From RGUW01 sp049421025 (GTDB lineage Bacteria > Cyanobacteriota > Cyanobacteriia > PCC-6307 > Cyanobiaceae): a stretch of DNA of 14,763 bases. The first letter of the stretch is position 1. Every line of letters begins with the position of its first letter. Below the pieces are notes generated by a model. That model was given only the letters and a program-made list of their open reading frames with translations. It searched no databases and was not told the DNA's origin. Made by a program: the position numbers and the translations under genes. This document shows, piece after piece, positions 1-7,906 of the stretch. The stretch covers positions 1-14,763 of the forward strand of contig JBMSMG010000041.1 of NCBI GenBank assembly GCA_049421025.1, in the 5' to 3' direction.

Positions 1-477
1 CTGTTGCGCTTGGCCATCGCTCAGCATGCCGGCGGTGACGCAGGCCTCGAGCCCCAGCTCGCGCACGCCCCGCACCATCGCGAGCATGGCGTCAAATGGA
101 GCGCCGTCGCGAATCTCGCGCCAGGCCCAGCCCATGCAGAAGCGGTGGGCGCCAGCTTCTTTGGCGGCGCGGGCGCGCGCCAGTACCGGTTCGACCTGCA
201 GGGCCAGATCGTCGCGGCCGCCCACGTCGCTGCTGTGGTGCATCGACTGGGGGCAGTAGGCGCAGTCCTCTTCGCAGCCGCCTGTTTTGACGCTCAGCAA
301 TGAGGCCAGCTGCACGCGGTAGCCCGGGTTGGCTTCGCGGTGCACGGCCTGGGCCTGCCACAGCAACTCCATCAACGGCAGCTCAAGCAGCGCCTTGATC
401 TCGGCTGTGCTCCAGTCGTGGCGTGGCGCAGCAGCCTGCTTGCTGGTCGTTTGGTCGGGGGTCTGGGTCGGGCTCAA
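1..477 (-). CDS. bioB: Biotin synthase, N-terminal 159 residues (3' end beyond window)
   Basis: Radical-SAM enzyme that inserts sulfur into dethiobiotin, the last step of biotin synthesis, in the cytoplasm. The 4Fe-4S/SAM motif GGCEEDCAYCPQS is visible with Cys68, Cys72 and Cys75. Cys114 (HRFCMGWAWRE) and Cys146 (LEACVTAGML) match the family's cysteines for the second, sulfur-donating cluster. The reading frame runs off position 1, so roughly the second half of the protein is missing from the window. I chose the TTG at 475-477 as start: the frame continues upstream into the end of uppS without an ATG or GTG, and the next in-frame ATG (residue 36) would remove family-conserved sequence. No clear Shine-Dalgarno is seen. 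The gene lies 39 bp after uppS on the same strand and is probably co-transcribed. Family call is certain; the start is only probable. Confidence 0.95.
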   Translation of the reverse strand, partial: MSPTQTPDQTTSKQAAAPRHDWSTAEIKALLELPLMELLWQAQAVHREANPGYRVQLASLLSVKTGGCEEDCAYCPQSMHHSSDVGGRDDLALQVEPVLARARAAKEAGAHRFCMGWAWREIRDGAPFDAMLAMVRGVRELGLEACVTAGMLSDGQAQQ

Positions 478-516
478 GAGAGGGCTGGTGAGTGAGGCGC
501 GGCCGCGCCGCGGGGT

Positions 517-1296
517 TTAGGCGAGGGTGGGTTCAACCCCTCCAAAGCGGCGCTGGCGGCTCTGGTAGTCGAGCAAAGCCGCCTCGAGGGCGGCTTCATC
601 GAAATCGGGCCACAACACATCGGTGATGTGCAGCTCGGCATAGGCGAGCTGCCACAGCAGAAAGTTGCTGATCCGCTGCTCACCGCTGGTGCGGATCAGC
701 AGGTCGGGATCGCGCTCGCCGGCGGTGTGCAGCTCGGCGCTAAAGAGTGCTTCATCGATGGCAGCAGGATCGAGCTCGCCCCGTGCAGAGCGCTCGGCCA
801 GATGGCGGGCGGCGCGCACCAATTCGGCGCGACCGCCGTAGTTGGTGCACACGTTGAAGTGAATGCCGCTGTTGGCTGCGGTGCGCTCGGTGGCGTCGGC
901 GATCAGCTGGCGCAGCCCCGCGGGCAGCGGCTCCAGGTCGCCCAGAAAGCGAATGCGCACCTGCTCGCGCTCAAGGGCCTCAAGCTCGCGGGCCAGCACC
1001 CGCTCAAACAGGGTCATCAAAAAAGTGACCTCTTCGCCGGGGCGGTTCCAGTTTTCGGTCGAGAAGGCATAGGCGGTCAAAGCACCGATGCCCCAGTCGC
1101 TGCATAGCCGCAGGGTGCGCTTGAGCGCTTCAACGCCTTCGCGGTGGCCCATCACCCGGGGCAGGCCGCGGCGGCGCGCCCAACGGCCATTGCCATCCAT
1201 GATCACGGCCACATGGCCAGGCAGCCGCGCCGCATCGAGCGAGGCCGGAATGGCGTGCTTGGCTCGGGCCAGGTTGGTCGCCAGGGCGCGACTCAT
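517..1296 (-). CDS. uppS: Isoprenyl transferase (undecaprenyl diphosphate synthase)
   Basis: cis-Prenyltransferase that condenses farnesyl diphosphate with isopentenyl diphosphate to make the C55 carrier lipid for peptidoglycan and glycan export; cytosolic and membrane-associated. At 259 residues it has full family length. Residues 28-43 hold the substrate-binding motif VAVIMDGNGRWARR, with the catalytic Asp at 34. FSTENWNRP follows at 78-86 and the C-terminal signature DPDLLIRTSGEQRISNF at 197-212, with the Arg and Ser residues that bind isopentenyl diphosphate. RFGG lies near the end (residues 250-253). The ATG overlaps the last four bases of cdaA, which indicates translational coupling within the lysA-cdaA-uppS-bioB group. 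Whether the product is C55 or another chain length cannot be read from sequence. Confidence 0.97.
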   Translation of the reverse strand: MSRALATNLARAKHAIPASLDAARLPGHVAVIMDGNGRWARRRGLPRVMGHREGVEALKRTLRLCSDWGIGALTAYAFSTENWNRPGEEVTFLMTLFERVLARELEALEREQVRIRFLGDLEPLPAGLRQLIADATERTAANSGIHFNVCTNYGGRAELVRAARHLAERSARGELDPAAIDEALFSAELHTAGERDPDLLIRTSGEQRISNFLLWQLAYAELHITDVLWPDFDEAALEAALLDYQSRQRRFGGVEPTLA

Positions 1297-2123
1297 CCGC
1301 GTGATTCTGACGTGTCCTTGGATACGCTACGCCCTGCGGGCAAGGCCAACGCCTCGCTCAGCAGATCGTGCAGGCGGCTGCTGGTGATCGGCCGCTCTAG
1401 GCGGCCCTGGCTCGCCAGTGACAGGGTGCCTGTTTCCTCAGACACCACAATCGCCAGGCAGCGGTCAAAGCGCTCGGTCAGCCCCAGCGCTGCCAAATGG
1501 CGGGTGCCATAGCGGTTGATGCCCTGGCGCGAGAGCGGCAGGATCACCCCGGCCGCCACGATGCGGTTGGCTTTGACCAGCACCGCACCGTCGTGCAGGG
1601 GGGTGTCGCTGGCAAACAGGTTGAGCAGCAGATCCACCGAGAGCTGGCCATCGACGGTGATGCCCGGATTGAGGAAGTCTTCGGGCCGCAGATCGCTGCC
1701 CAGATCCACCACAATCAAAGCGCCGCGGCGCATCTGCGACAGCCGTCCTGCTGCCTCGCTGAGGGTTGCCACCGAGCCAGAAGCCAGCTGATCGCGGCTG
1801 CGATCACCGAACAGCACCCGCAGGCGGCCGGTGCCGAGCAGCTCCATCAGCCTCCGAAGTTCCCCTTGCCAAAGAATCGCTAGCGCCAGGCTGCAGGCCA
1901 GAACCAGCGCATCGACCAGCTTGCTGGTCAGCGGCAGATTGGCGTAGCGCTGCACCACCCAGGCCAGCGCCACCAACATCAAGTAGCCGCGCAGCAGCCA
2001 TAAGGTGCGTGCTTCGGTGACCCGGCCCAACAGCAACACGCCCAGGCCTATGGCGCAGAGCAGGTCGAGCAGCAGACGGGGGTCGATGGTGAAACTGCCG
2101 GCCCGCTCTGGGATCCGGCGCAA
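1293..2123 (-). CDS. cdaA: Membrane diadenylate cyclase (CdaA/DacA type, c-di-AMP synthase)
   Basis: Condenses two ATP into cyclic di-AMP, a second messenger for potassium, turgor and cell-wall balance. The 276-residue protein has three hydrophobic segments near the N terminus (about 17-34, 41-58 and 69-86), then a cytosolic DAC domain. The DAC hallmarks are LHDGAVLVKANRIVAAG, with DGA at 178-180, and YGTRHLAALGLTER, with Arg208-His209. The usual RHR motif reads RHL here. The C-terminal SEETGTLSLASQG is also typical of the family. The start is TTG at 2121-2123; a stop codon lies four codons upstream and no other start codon fits before the first helix. The gene is 13 bp downstream of lysA and overlaps uppS by 4 bp. 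The CdaR partner gene that accompanies cdaA in Firmicutes is not in this window. Function is assigned from the family. Confidence 0.92.
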   Translation of the reverse strand: MRRIPERAGSFTIDPRLLLDLLCAIGLGVLLLGRVTEARTLWLLRGYLMLVALAWVVQRYANLPLTSKLVDALVLACSLALAILWQGELRRLMELLGTGRLRVLFGDRSRDQLASGSVATLSEAAGRLSQMRRGALIVVDLGSDLRPEDFLNPGITVDGQLSVDLLLNLFASDTPLHDGAVLVKANRIVAAGVILPLSRQGINRYGTRHLAALGLTERFDRCLAIVVSEETGTLSLASQGRLERPITSSRLHDLLSEALALPAGRSVSKDTSESRG

Positions 2124-2136
2124 ACAACGTTGCTAT

Positions 2137-3525
2137 TTAGGTTATCGGTGAGAGGCGCGCCGGCAGCACGTCGTAGCGCAGTAAGTCCTCCGGCTGCTCG
2201 CGCCGTTGCACCAGTTCGGCGACCCCATCGCCGACCAGCACGGCGGCGGGTCGGGGGATGCGGTTGTAGTTGGAGCTCATCGAGGCGTTGTAGGCCCCGG
2301 TGGCAAACACCGCCAGCACATCGCCTGGTTTGGCTTGCGGCAGGGCAAGGTCCTTCAGCAGCACATCACCCGATTCGCAGTGTTTGCCTGCCACCGTGAC
2401 GTTGTCGCTCGCCGCGGCGGTGGGCCGCTCGGCCAGTACCGCGGTGTACTGCGATTGATAGGTGATCGGCCGTGGGTTGTCGCTCATGCCGCCATCGACC
2501 GAGACGTAGGTGCGGATCCCAGGGATCGTTTTGCAGCTACCGATCGAATACAGGGTCACCCCGGCGGTGGCCACCAGCGAGCGGCCGGGTTCGCACAGCA
2601 GCCGCGGCAGCTCTAGGCCGCGCGCCTGGCAGGCGCTCACCACGGCCTCGGCCACGGTCTGCACCCAGGCCTGAATGCTCGGCGGGTCATCGCTTGTCAC
2701 GTAGCGAATACCCAGGCCGCCGCCCACATTGAGGTCTTCGACGGGGTGGCCGAGGCGGCGCGCCAGGGCCAAAGCATCAGCCATCACGCCAGCTAGATCA
2801 CTGTGGGGCTGCAGTTCAAAAATCTGCGAGCCAATGTGGGCGTGCAGTCCGCACAGGCGCCCCCACGTGCAGCTCTGCAGATGCTTGAGCACGGTTTCAA
2901 GCTGATCGGGATCAAAGCCGAACTTGCTGTCGAGATGGCCGGTGCGGATGTACTCGTGCGTGTGGCACTCAATGCCAGGGGTAAAACGCAGCATCAGCCG
3001 CACAGGCTGGTTCAGCTCAGGGGCCAGCTCGGCCAGTAACTCGAGATCACGCCAGTTGTCGGCCACCACGGTGACGCCGTGGCTGGCGGCCAAGGCGAGC
3101 TCCTCTTTTGATTTGTTGTTGCCATGCAGCACGATCCGCTCGGCGGGCATGCCCCCTTGCAAAGCCGTGAGCAGTTCACCTGCCGAAACCGCATCGAGGC
3201 CCAGGCCCTCGCTGGCCACCACGGCGCTGATCGCCAGCGAGCTGTTGGCTTTGCTGGCATACAGAGCCAGTGCGCGTCCCGGGTAGTGCACTGCCAGGGC
3301 CTCGCGGTAGGCGCGGCAGGTGGCCCGCAGGGTGGCCTCATCGAGCACATACAGCGGTGTGCCATAGGTGCGGGCCAGTTCGCTGAGGGTGCATCCGCCC
3401 ACCATCAGCTCGCCGTCGGCATCGAGGCTGGTGCCCAGGGGGGTGAGGTTGCGGTTGGGGCTGCTCAGGTCCTGCCCCTGCTCATAGGGAGCCGCCTTCA
3501 CAGGGGGCTGGCTGGAGATCACCAT
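2137..3525 (-). CDS. lysA: Diaminopimelate decarboxylase
   Basis: PLP-dependent, alanine-racemase-fold (type III) enzyme that decarboxylates meso-diaminopimelate to L-lysine, the final step of the DAP pathway, in the cytosol. The 462-residue protein shows the PLP lysine in LYASKANSSLA (Lys92), HIGSQIFE at 230-237, the glycine-rich phosphate-binding loop NVGGGLG at 266-272, and CEPGRS at 311-316. The substrate-site motif is CESGD at 383-387, where Cys383 is the active-site cysteine from the second subunit of the dimer, followed by GAYNASMSSNYN at 410-421. The ATG is at 3523-3525. The first roughly 30 residues are polar and precede the conserved part, so a later start cannot be fully excluded. 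It is first in the minus-strand group and diverges from rimI across only 29 bp. Confidence 0.97.
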   Translation of the reverse strand: MVISSQPPVKAAPYEQGQDLSSPNRNLTPLGTSLDADGELMVGGCTLSELARTYGTPLYVLDEATLRATCRAYREALAVHYPGRALALYASKANSSLAISAVVASEGLGLDAVSAGELLTALQGGMPAERIVLHGNNKSKEELALAASHGVTVVADNWRDLELLAELAPELNQPVRLMLRFTPGIECHTHEYIRTGHLDSKFGFDPDQLETVLKHLQSCTWGRLCGLHAHIGSQIFELQPHSDLAGVMADALALARRLGHPVEDLNVGGGLGIRYVTSDDPPSIQAWVQTVAEAVVSACQARGLELPRLLCEPGRSLVATAGVTLYSIGSCKTIPGIRTYVSVDGGMSDNPRPITYQSQYTAVLAERPTAAASDNVTVAGKHCESGDVLLKDLALPQAKPGDVLAVFATGAYNASMSSNYNRIPRPAAVLVGDGVAELVQRREQPEDLLRYDVLPARLSPIT

Positions 3526-3554
3526 GGCAGGGGTGGCGCGAACCGCGGCAAAGC

Positions 3555-4025
3555 ATGAATGTACGGAACCCTCTTGTGGCGCCGCTGCTTCCTGCGCACC
3601 TCAAGGCTGTGCAGACGCTGGATCAACGCGCGCTGGGTGGCTTCTGGAGTACCTCCCAATGGCAGGTCGAGTTGGCGGAGCCGCGCCGGCCGGGTTTGGG
3701 TCTCTGGCTCGATGATGCGCTGGTGGCCATGGCCAGCGGCTGGCTGGTGGTTGATGAGTTGCACATCACCCTGGTGGCGAGCGATCCTGCCCATCGCCGG
3801 CAGGGGCATGCCCGTTGCGTGCTCGCCGCGCTGCTGCAGTTGGCAGCGGCGCAGGGGGCCGAGCGCGCCACCTTGGAAGTGGCCGCCGGCAACACTGCCG
3901 CCTGCGGGCTCTATGCCGCGTTGGGGTTCAAGAGCGCCGGGGTTCGTCGCGCTTACTACCGCAATGGAGACGATGCCCTGATCCAATGGCGTGGGCTTGA
4001 GCCAACACCACAGCAAAACAGGTAG
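3555..4025 (+). CDS. rimI: GNAT N-acetyltransferase, RimI-like (ribosomal protein S18 alanine acetyltransferase)
   Basis: Member of the GNAT acetyl-CoA transferase family, most like RimI, which acetylates the N-terminal alanine of ribosomal protein S18. The 156-residue protein has acetyl-CoA-binding motif A, VASDPAHRRQGHARCVL, with the pyrophosphate loop RRQGHA at 81-86. Then comes TLEVAAGNTAACGLYAALGF at 106-125, where Glu108 and Tyr120 match the RimI catalytic pair, followed by the RimI-type ending RAYYRNGDDALI. The second glycine of the usual QGxG loop is alanine, a common variation. The ATG at 3555 has no obvious Shine-Dalgarno. The true acceptor cannot be told from sequence; bacterial RimI proteins can modify several proteins. 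It lies between divergent lysA and clpC. Confidence 0.85.
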   Translation: MNVRNPLVAPLLPAHLKAVQTLDQRALGGFWSTSQWQVELAEPRRPGLGLWLDDALVAMASGWLVVDELHITLVASDPAHRRQGHARCVLAALLQLAAAQGAERATLEVAAGNTAACGLYAALGFKSAGVRRAYYRNGDDALIQWRGLEPTPQQNR

Positions 4026-4192
4026 GGGAAACCGACATTTTTTGTCGACTAATCCCGCAACTTTTTGCTGCTGATGTACAACGAGAAGTGCTCAGAAGCC
4101 AATGGTTGCAGCACGTCTGATTGCTTTTTGCGGCGGTTCACACCACCCCGCTCAACCCTGATAGGTTGGAACCATCAAGCGTTGCCCCGGCC
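4026..4192 (+). promoter_or_regulatory. Intergenic leader before clpC with nested inverted repeats
   Basis: This 167 bp stretch is the largest non-coding gap in the window and very likely holds the clpC promoter and 5' leader. It is visibly richer in A+T than the surrounding genes. Perfect short inverted repeats are CGACA (4033-4037) with TGTCG (4043-4047) around five T's, GCAA (4057-4060) with TTGC (4065-4068), and CAGCAAAA (4011-4018, inside the end of rimI) with TTTTGCTG (4063-4070). The outer pair encloses the first hairpin. No run of T's follows a stem as in a canonical intrinsic terminator. TACAAC at 4077-4082 could be a -10 element, but no good -35 stands at the right distance. The regulatory role is inference. 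Confidence 0.4.
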
Positions 4193-6775
4193 ATGTTCGA
4201 GCGGTTTACCGAGAAGGCCATCAAGGTGATCATGCTGGCCCAAGAGGAGGCCCGCAGGCTCGGTCATAACTTCGTGGGCACCGAGCAGATCCTGTTGGGT
4301 CTGATCGGCGAAGGAACAGGTGTGGCGGCCAAGGTGCTCAAGTCGATGGGCGTCAACCTCAAGGACGCCCGCGTCGAAGTTGAAAAGATCATTGGCCGTG
4401 GTTCGGGCTTTGTTGCTGTTGAGATCCCCTTCACCCCTAGGGCGAAACGGGTTCTTGAGCTGTCGCTCGAAGAGGCCCGTCAACTGGGCCACAACTACAT
4501 CGGTACGGAGCATCTGCTGCTCGGTCTGATCCGCGAAGGCGAGGGAGTCGCCGCGCGGGTGCTCGAGAACTTGGGCGTCGATCTGGCCAAGGTGCGCACC
4601 CAGGTGATCCGCATGCTCGGCGAAACCGCCGAGGTGGCCGCTGGCGGTGGTGGCGGCAAGGGCTCGACCAAAACACCCACCCTCGACGAGTTCGGCAGCA
4701 ACCTCACCCAGCAGGCGTCAGACGGCAAGCTCGATCCTGTGGTCGGGCGCCAGACCGAGATCGAGCGCGTCATTCAGATCCTCGGCCGCCGCACCAAAAA
4801 CAACCCTGTGTTGATTGGTGAGCCTGGTGTCGGCAAGACCGCGATTGCAGAGGGCCTTGCCCAGCGCATCAACAGTGGTGATGTGCCTGACATTTTGGAA
4901 GACAAGCGCGTTCTCACCCTCGATATCGGCCTGCTGGTGGCTGGTACCAAGTACCGCGGTGAGTTCGAGGAGCGCCTCAAAAAGATCATGGAAGAGATCC
5001 GGGGCGCGGGCAACGTGATCCTGGTGATTGATGAGGTGCACACCCTCATCGGTGCCGGTGCTGCCGAAGGCGCCATTGACGCGGCCAACATCCTCAAGCC
5101 GGCTTTGGCTCGCGGAGAGCTGCAGTGCATCGGCGCCACCACGCTCGATGAGTACCGCAAGCACATCGAGCGCGATGCGGCTCTTGAGCGCCGCTTCCAA
5201 CCGGTGATGGTGGGTGAGCCCTCGGTCGATGACACGATCGAGATTCTGCGCGGCCTCAAGGAGCGCTACGAAGCACACCACAGGCTGCGCATTGCCGATG
5301 AGGCGCTGGTCGCCGCAGCCACCCTGGGTGACCGCTACATCTCCGATCGTTTCCTGCCTGATAAGGCCATCGATCTGATCGATGAGGCCGGCAGCCGCGT
5401 GCGTCTGCTCAACTCCAAGCTGCCGCCTGCCGCCAAAGAGATCGACAAGCAACTGCGCGCCGTGCAAAAAGAAAAAGAAGAGGCCGTGCGCGAGCAGGAC
5501 TTCACCAAGGCTGGTGAACTGCGCGACAAAGAAGTGGAGCTGCGCGAGCAGATCCGCACGATCCTGGCGTCGCGCAAAGATGACGAACCCGCTGCCGCAG
5601 AGGCCGCTGACAGCTCTGCTGCTGAGGCGCCCCAAGCCGCTGCGGTTGAAGCCAAAGCCGAGGCTGCTGCCCAGTTGGCCGATGGTGCTGATTCGGACCG
5701 TGCGCCAGTGGTCACCGAAGAGGACATCGCCCAGATCGTCGCCTCCTGGACAGGCGTCCCGGTGCAGAAGCTCACCGAGAGCGAGTCGGTGAAGCTGCTC
5801 AACATGGAGGAGACCCTGCACCAGCGCCTGATCGGTCAGGACGAAGCCGTCAAGGCCGTCTCGCGCGCGATTCGCCGTGCCCGCGTGGGCCTGAAAAACC
5901 CCAACCGCCCGATCGCCAGCTTCATCTTCAGCGGCCCCACCGGCGTTGGTAAGACCGAGCTCACCAAGGCTCTGGCGGCCTATTTCTTCGGCAGCGAAGA
6001 GGCGATGATCCGCCTCGACATGTCCGAGTTCATGGAGCGCCACACCGTCAGCAAGCTGATCGGTTCACCTCCGGGCTATGTGGGCTTCAACGAAGGCGGT
6101 CAGCTGACCGAAGCGGTGCGCCGCCGCCCGTACACCGTGGTGCTGTTCGACGAGATCGAAAAGGCCCACCCCGATGTGTTCAACCTGCTGCTGCAGCTGC
6201 TCGAAGACGGCCGTCTGACCGACTCGAAGGGCCGCACGGTCGACTTCAAGAACACCTTGATCATCATGACCTCGAACATCGGTTCAAAGGTCATCGAGAA
6301 AGGCGGTGGCGGCCTGGGCTTCGAGTTCGGCGGCGGTGATGCTGAGGAGACTCAGTACAACCGCATCCGCTCGCTGGTCAACGAAGAGCTCAAGCAGTAC
6401 TTCCGCCCTGAGTTCCTCAACCGCCTTGACGAGATCATCGTCTTTAGGCAACTCAGCCGCGACGAGGTCAAGGAGATCTCCGAGATCATGCTCAAAGAGG
6501 TCTTCTCGCGCATGCTCGAGAAGGGCATCAGCCTGTCGGTCACCGACGCGTTCAAAGAGCGCCTGGTCGATGAGGGCTACAACCCCAGCTACGGCGCCCG
6601 CCCGTTGCGCCGTGCGGTGATGCGCCTGCTCGAAGATTCGCTGGCTGAGGAGTTCCTCAGCGGCCGCATCGGCGAGGGTGACGCCGCTGTTGTCGATGTG
6701 AACGACGACAAGCAAGTCGTCATTCGCAAGCAGGGCACCGAAGCCCAGGCTGTGCCTCAGCTGGCCAGCGTCTGA
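4193..6775 (+). CDS. clpC: ATP-dependent Clp protease ATP-binding subunit ClpC (Hsp100)
   Basis: AAA+ unfoldase that feeds proteins to the ClpP/ClpR protease, the main cyanobacterial and plastid form. The ATG at 4193 gives the family's conserved beginning MFERFTEKAIKVIMLAQEEA and an 860-residue protein; the frame is open further upstream (a TTG at 4121), but that extension lacks family sequence. Domains in order: two Clp-N repeats (about 5-145, with LGHN.xGTE in each), the first AAA+ module with Walker A GEPGVGKT (209-216) and Walker B LVIDE (277-281), a UVR coiled region (about 432-454), an alanine/glutamate-rich linker (about 462-505), and the second AAA+ module with GPTGVGKT (581-588) and pore loop GYVG (628-631). 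The tripeptide LGF at 708-710 lies in the loop that docks on ClpP. The linker looks longer than in ClpC proteins I recall. Three genes follow closely. Confidence 0.97.
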   Translation: MFERFTEKAIKVIMLAQEEARRLGHNFVGTEQILLGLIGEGTGVAAKVLKSMGVNLKDARVEVEKIIGRGSGFVAVEIPFTPRAKRVLELSLEEARQLGHNYIGTEHLLLGLIREGEGVAARVLENLGVDLAKVRTQVIRMLGETAEVAAGGGGGKGSTKTPTLDEFGSNLTQQASDGKLDPVVGRQTEIERVIQILGRRTKNNPVLIGEPGVGKTAIAEGLAQRINSGDVPDILEDKRVLTLDIGLLVAGTKYRGEFEERLKKIMEEIRGAGNVILVIDEVHTLIGAGAAEGAIDAANILKPALARGELQCIGATTLDEYRKHIERDAALERRFQPVMVGEPSVDDTIEILRGLKERYEAHHRLRIADEALVAAATLGDRYISDRFLPDKAIDLIDEAGSRVRLLNSKLPPAAKEIDKQLRAVQKEKEEAVREQDFTKAGELRDKEVELREQIRTILASRKDDEPAAAEAADSSAAEAPQAAAVEAKAEAAAQLADGADSDRAPVVTEEDIAQIVASWTGVPVQKLTESESVKLLNMEETLHQRLIGQDEAVKAVSRAIRRARVGLKNPNRPIASFIFSGPTGVGKTELTKALAAYFFGSEEAMIRLDMSEFMERHTVSKLIGSPPGYVGFNEGGQLTEAVRRRPYTVVLFDEIEKAHPDVFNLLLQLLEDGRLTDSKGRTVDFKNTLIIMTSNIGSKVIEKGGGGLGFEFGGGDAEETQYNRIRSLVNEELKQYFRPEFLNRLDEIIVFRQLSRDEVKEISEIMLKEVFSRMLEKGISLSVTDAFKERLVDEGYNPSYGARPLRRAVMRLLEDSLAEEFLSGRIGEGDAAVVDVNDDKQVVIRKQGTEAQAVPQLASV

Positions 6776-6789
6776 GCCAAGATCAAGGC

Positions 6790-7896
6790 ATGACCACCGC
6801 GGCCCATGCCATTGCCCCAGCACGCGTTCTGCGCGGCGAGGGTGCCTGGGCCGAGGCGCTGGATCTGATTCCAGCGCTGAGCCGCCGGCCCCTGGTGCTG
6901 GGCCGCAGCCAAGCCACAGCTGCGTTGCGCCACGAGCTGGCCGTGCAGCTGCAAACGGCGGGCCTGCAGAGCGAGCCCGCCCTGCTGCGGAGCGATTGCT
7001 GCGAGGAGGACCTGGATCCTTTGACCGAGCAGGCAGCAGCTGGGGCCGTTGATGCCGTGATCGCCGTGGGCGGCGGCAAGGTGCTCGACGGCGGCAAGCT
7101 GCTGGCCGATCGCCTGCAGCTCCCCTGCATCACGGTTCCAACCAGCGCGGCCACCTGCGCCGGCTGGACGGCCCTGGCCAATGTGTATTCGCCGGAGGGG
7201 GCGTTTCGCTACGACGTGGCGCTGTCACGCTGCCCTGAGCTGCTGGTCTTTGATCACGCGTTGGTGCGCCAGGCGCCGCCCCGCACCCTGGCCAGCGGTA
7301 TCGCCGATGCGATGGCCAAGTGGTACGAAGCCTCCGTTAGCAGCGCTGGCAGCAGCGACGGCCTGATTCAACAGGCCGTGCAAATGGCCCGCGTCCTGCG
7401 TGATCAATTGCTGCTTGATGCTGAATCGGCCATGGCCGATCCCTCTGCAGAGGCTTGGAGCCGCGTGGCTGAAGCCTGCGGCCTGAGCGCCGGGCTCATC
7501 GGCGGTATCGGCGGTGCCCGTTGCCGCACGGTGGCGGCCCATGCCGTGCACAACGGCCTGACCCAGCTGAGCGCCTGCCATCACCAGTTGCATGGTGAAA
7601 AGGTGGGCTTTGGCATCTTGGTGCAGCTGCGCCTCGAAGAGGTGCTGGGCGGCAGCCAGCTGGCGGCTCAGGCGCGCCGTCAACTGCTGCCCTTTTTGGG
7701 CGCCCTTGGCCTGCCCCTGACCCTGGCAGATCTGGGCCTGGCGCAGGCCTCGTTGGCCGATCTGCAGCAGGTGTGCGACTTTGCCTGCAGGCCAGGCTCC
7801 GATCTGCACCACCTGCCGTTTGCCGTGAGTTCGGCCGATCTGCTGGCGGCTCTGGTCAGCACCACCGCCGGCCAGCTCAGCGAAGCCACGGTTTGA
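6790..7896 (+). CDS. Iron-containing alcohol dehydrogenase family protein, glycerol-dehydrogenase-like
   Basis: NAD(P)-dependent dehydrogenase of the metal-dependent group III family, closest in motifs to GldA, which oxidises glycerol to dihydroxyacetone. The 368-residue protein has the nucleotide-binding loop AVGGGKVLDGGK (92-103) and PTSAATCAGWTALANVYSPEG (from residue 117). All three metal ligands of GldA appear conserved: Asp173 in SGIADAMAKWYEAS, His254 in AHAVHNGLTQL and His268 in HHQLHGEKVGFG. Glycerol is therefore the best guess, but the family also covers glycerol-1-phosphate and related substrates, so no symbol is given. The ATG at 6790 is 14 bp after the clpC stop, with AAGG four bases upstream. 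Only 10 bp separate it from the downstream hydrolase, so co-transcription is likely. A clpC-initiated read-through transcript is possible. Confidence 0.88.
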   Translation: MTTAAHAIAPARVLRGEGAWAEALDLIPALSRRPLVLGRSQATAALRHELAVQLQTAGLQSEPALLRSDCCEEDLDPLTEQAAAGAVDAVIAVGGGKVLDGGKLLADRLQLPCITVPTSAATCAGWTALANVYSPEGAFRYDVALSRCPELLVFDHALVRQAPPRTLASGIADAMAKWYEASVSSAGSSDGLIQQAVQMARVLRDQLLLDAESAMADPSAEAWSRVAEACGLSAGLIGGIGGARCRTVAAHAVHNGLTQLSACHHQLHGEKVGFGILVQLRLEEVLGGSQLAAQARRQLLPFLGALGLPLTLADLGLAQASLADLQQVCDFACRPGSDLHHLPFAVSSADLLAALVSTTAGQLSEATV

Positions 7897-7899
7897 AGG
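7895..7899 (+). promoter_or_regulatory. Ribosome binding site for the alpha/beta hydrolase
   Basis: GAAGG overlaps the stop codon of the dehydrogenase gene and lies seven bases before the GTG at 7907. It supports that GTG as the start and suggests translation coupled to the upstream gene. Confidence 0.5.
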
Positions 7900-7906
7900 C
7901 AGCCGC

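Noticed and set aside
628..1107. Plus-strand open frame (159 codons) opposite uppS
   Set aside because: It is antisense to the conserved UppS motifs and has no recognisable domain.
3519..4016. Minus-strand open frame (165 codons) opposite rimI
   Set aside because: RimI on the plus strand has a complete GNAT pattern; the opposite frame shows no family features and overlaps the lysA start.
4121..4192. 24-codon extension of ClpC from a TTG
   Set aside because: ClpC proteins begin MFERFTEKA; the extension has no family resemblance and the ATG at 4193 fits exactly.
4718..6043. Long minus-strand open frame (441 codons) inside clpC
   Set aside because: It lies wholly antisense to strongly conserved ClpC sequence, shows no domain I can recognise, and is the kind of frame expected from GC-rich codon bias.
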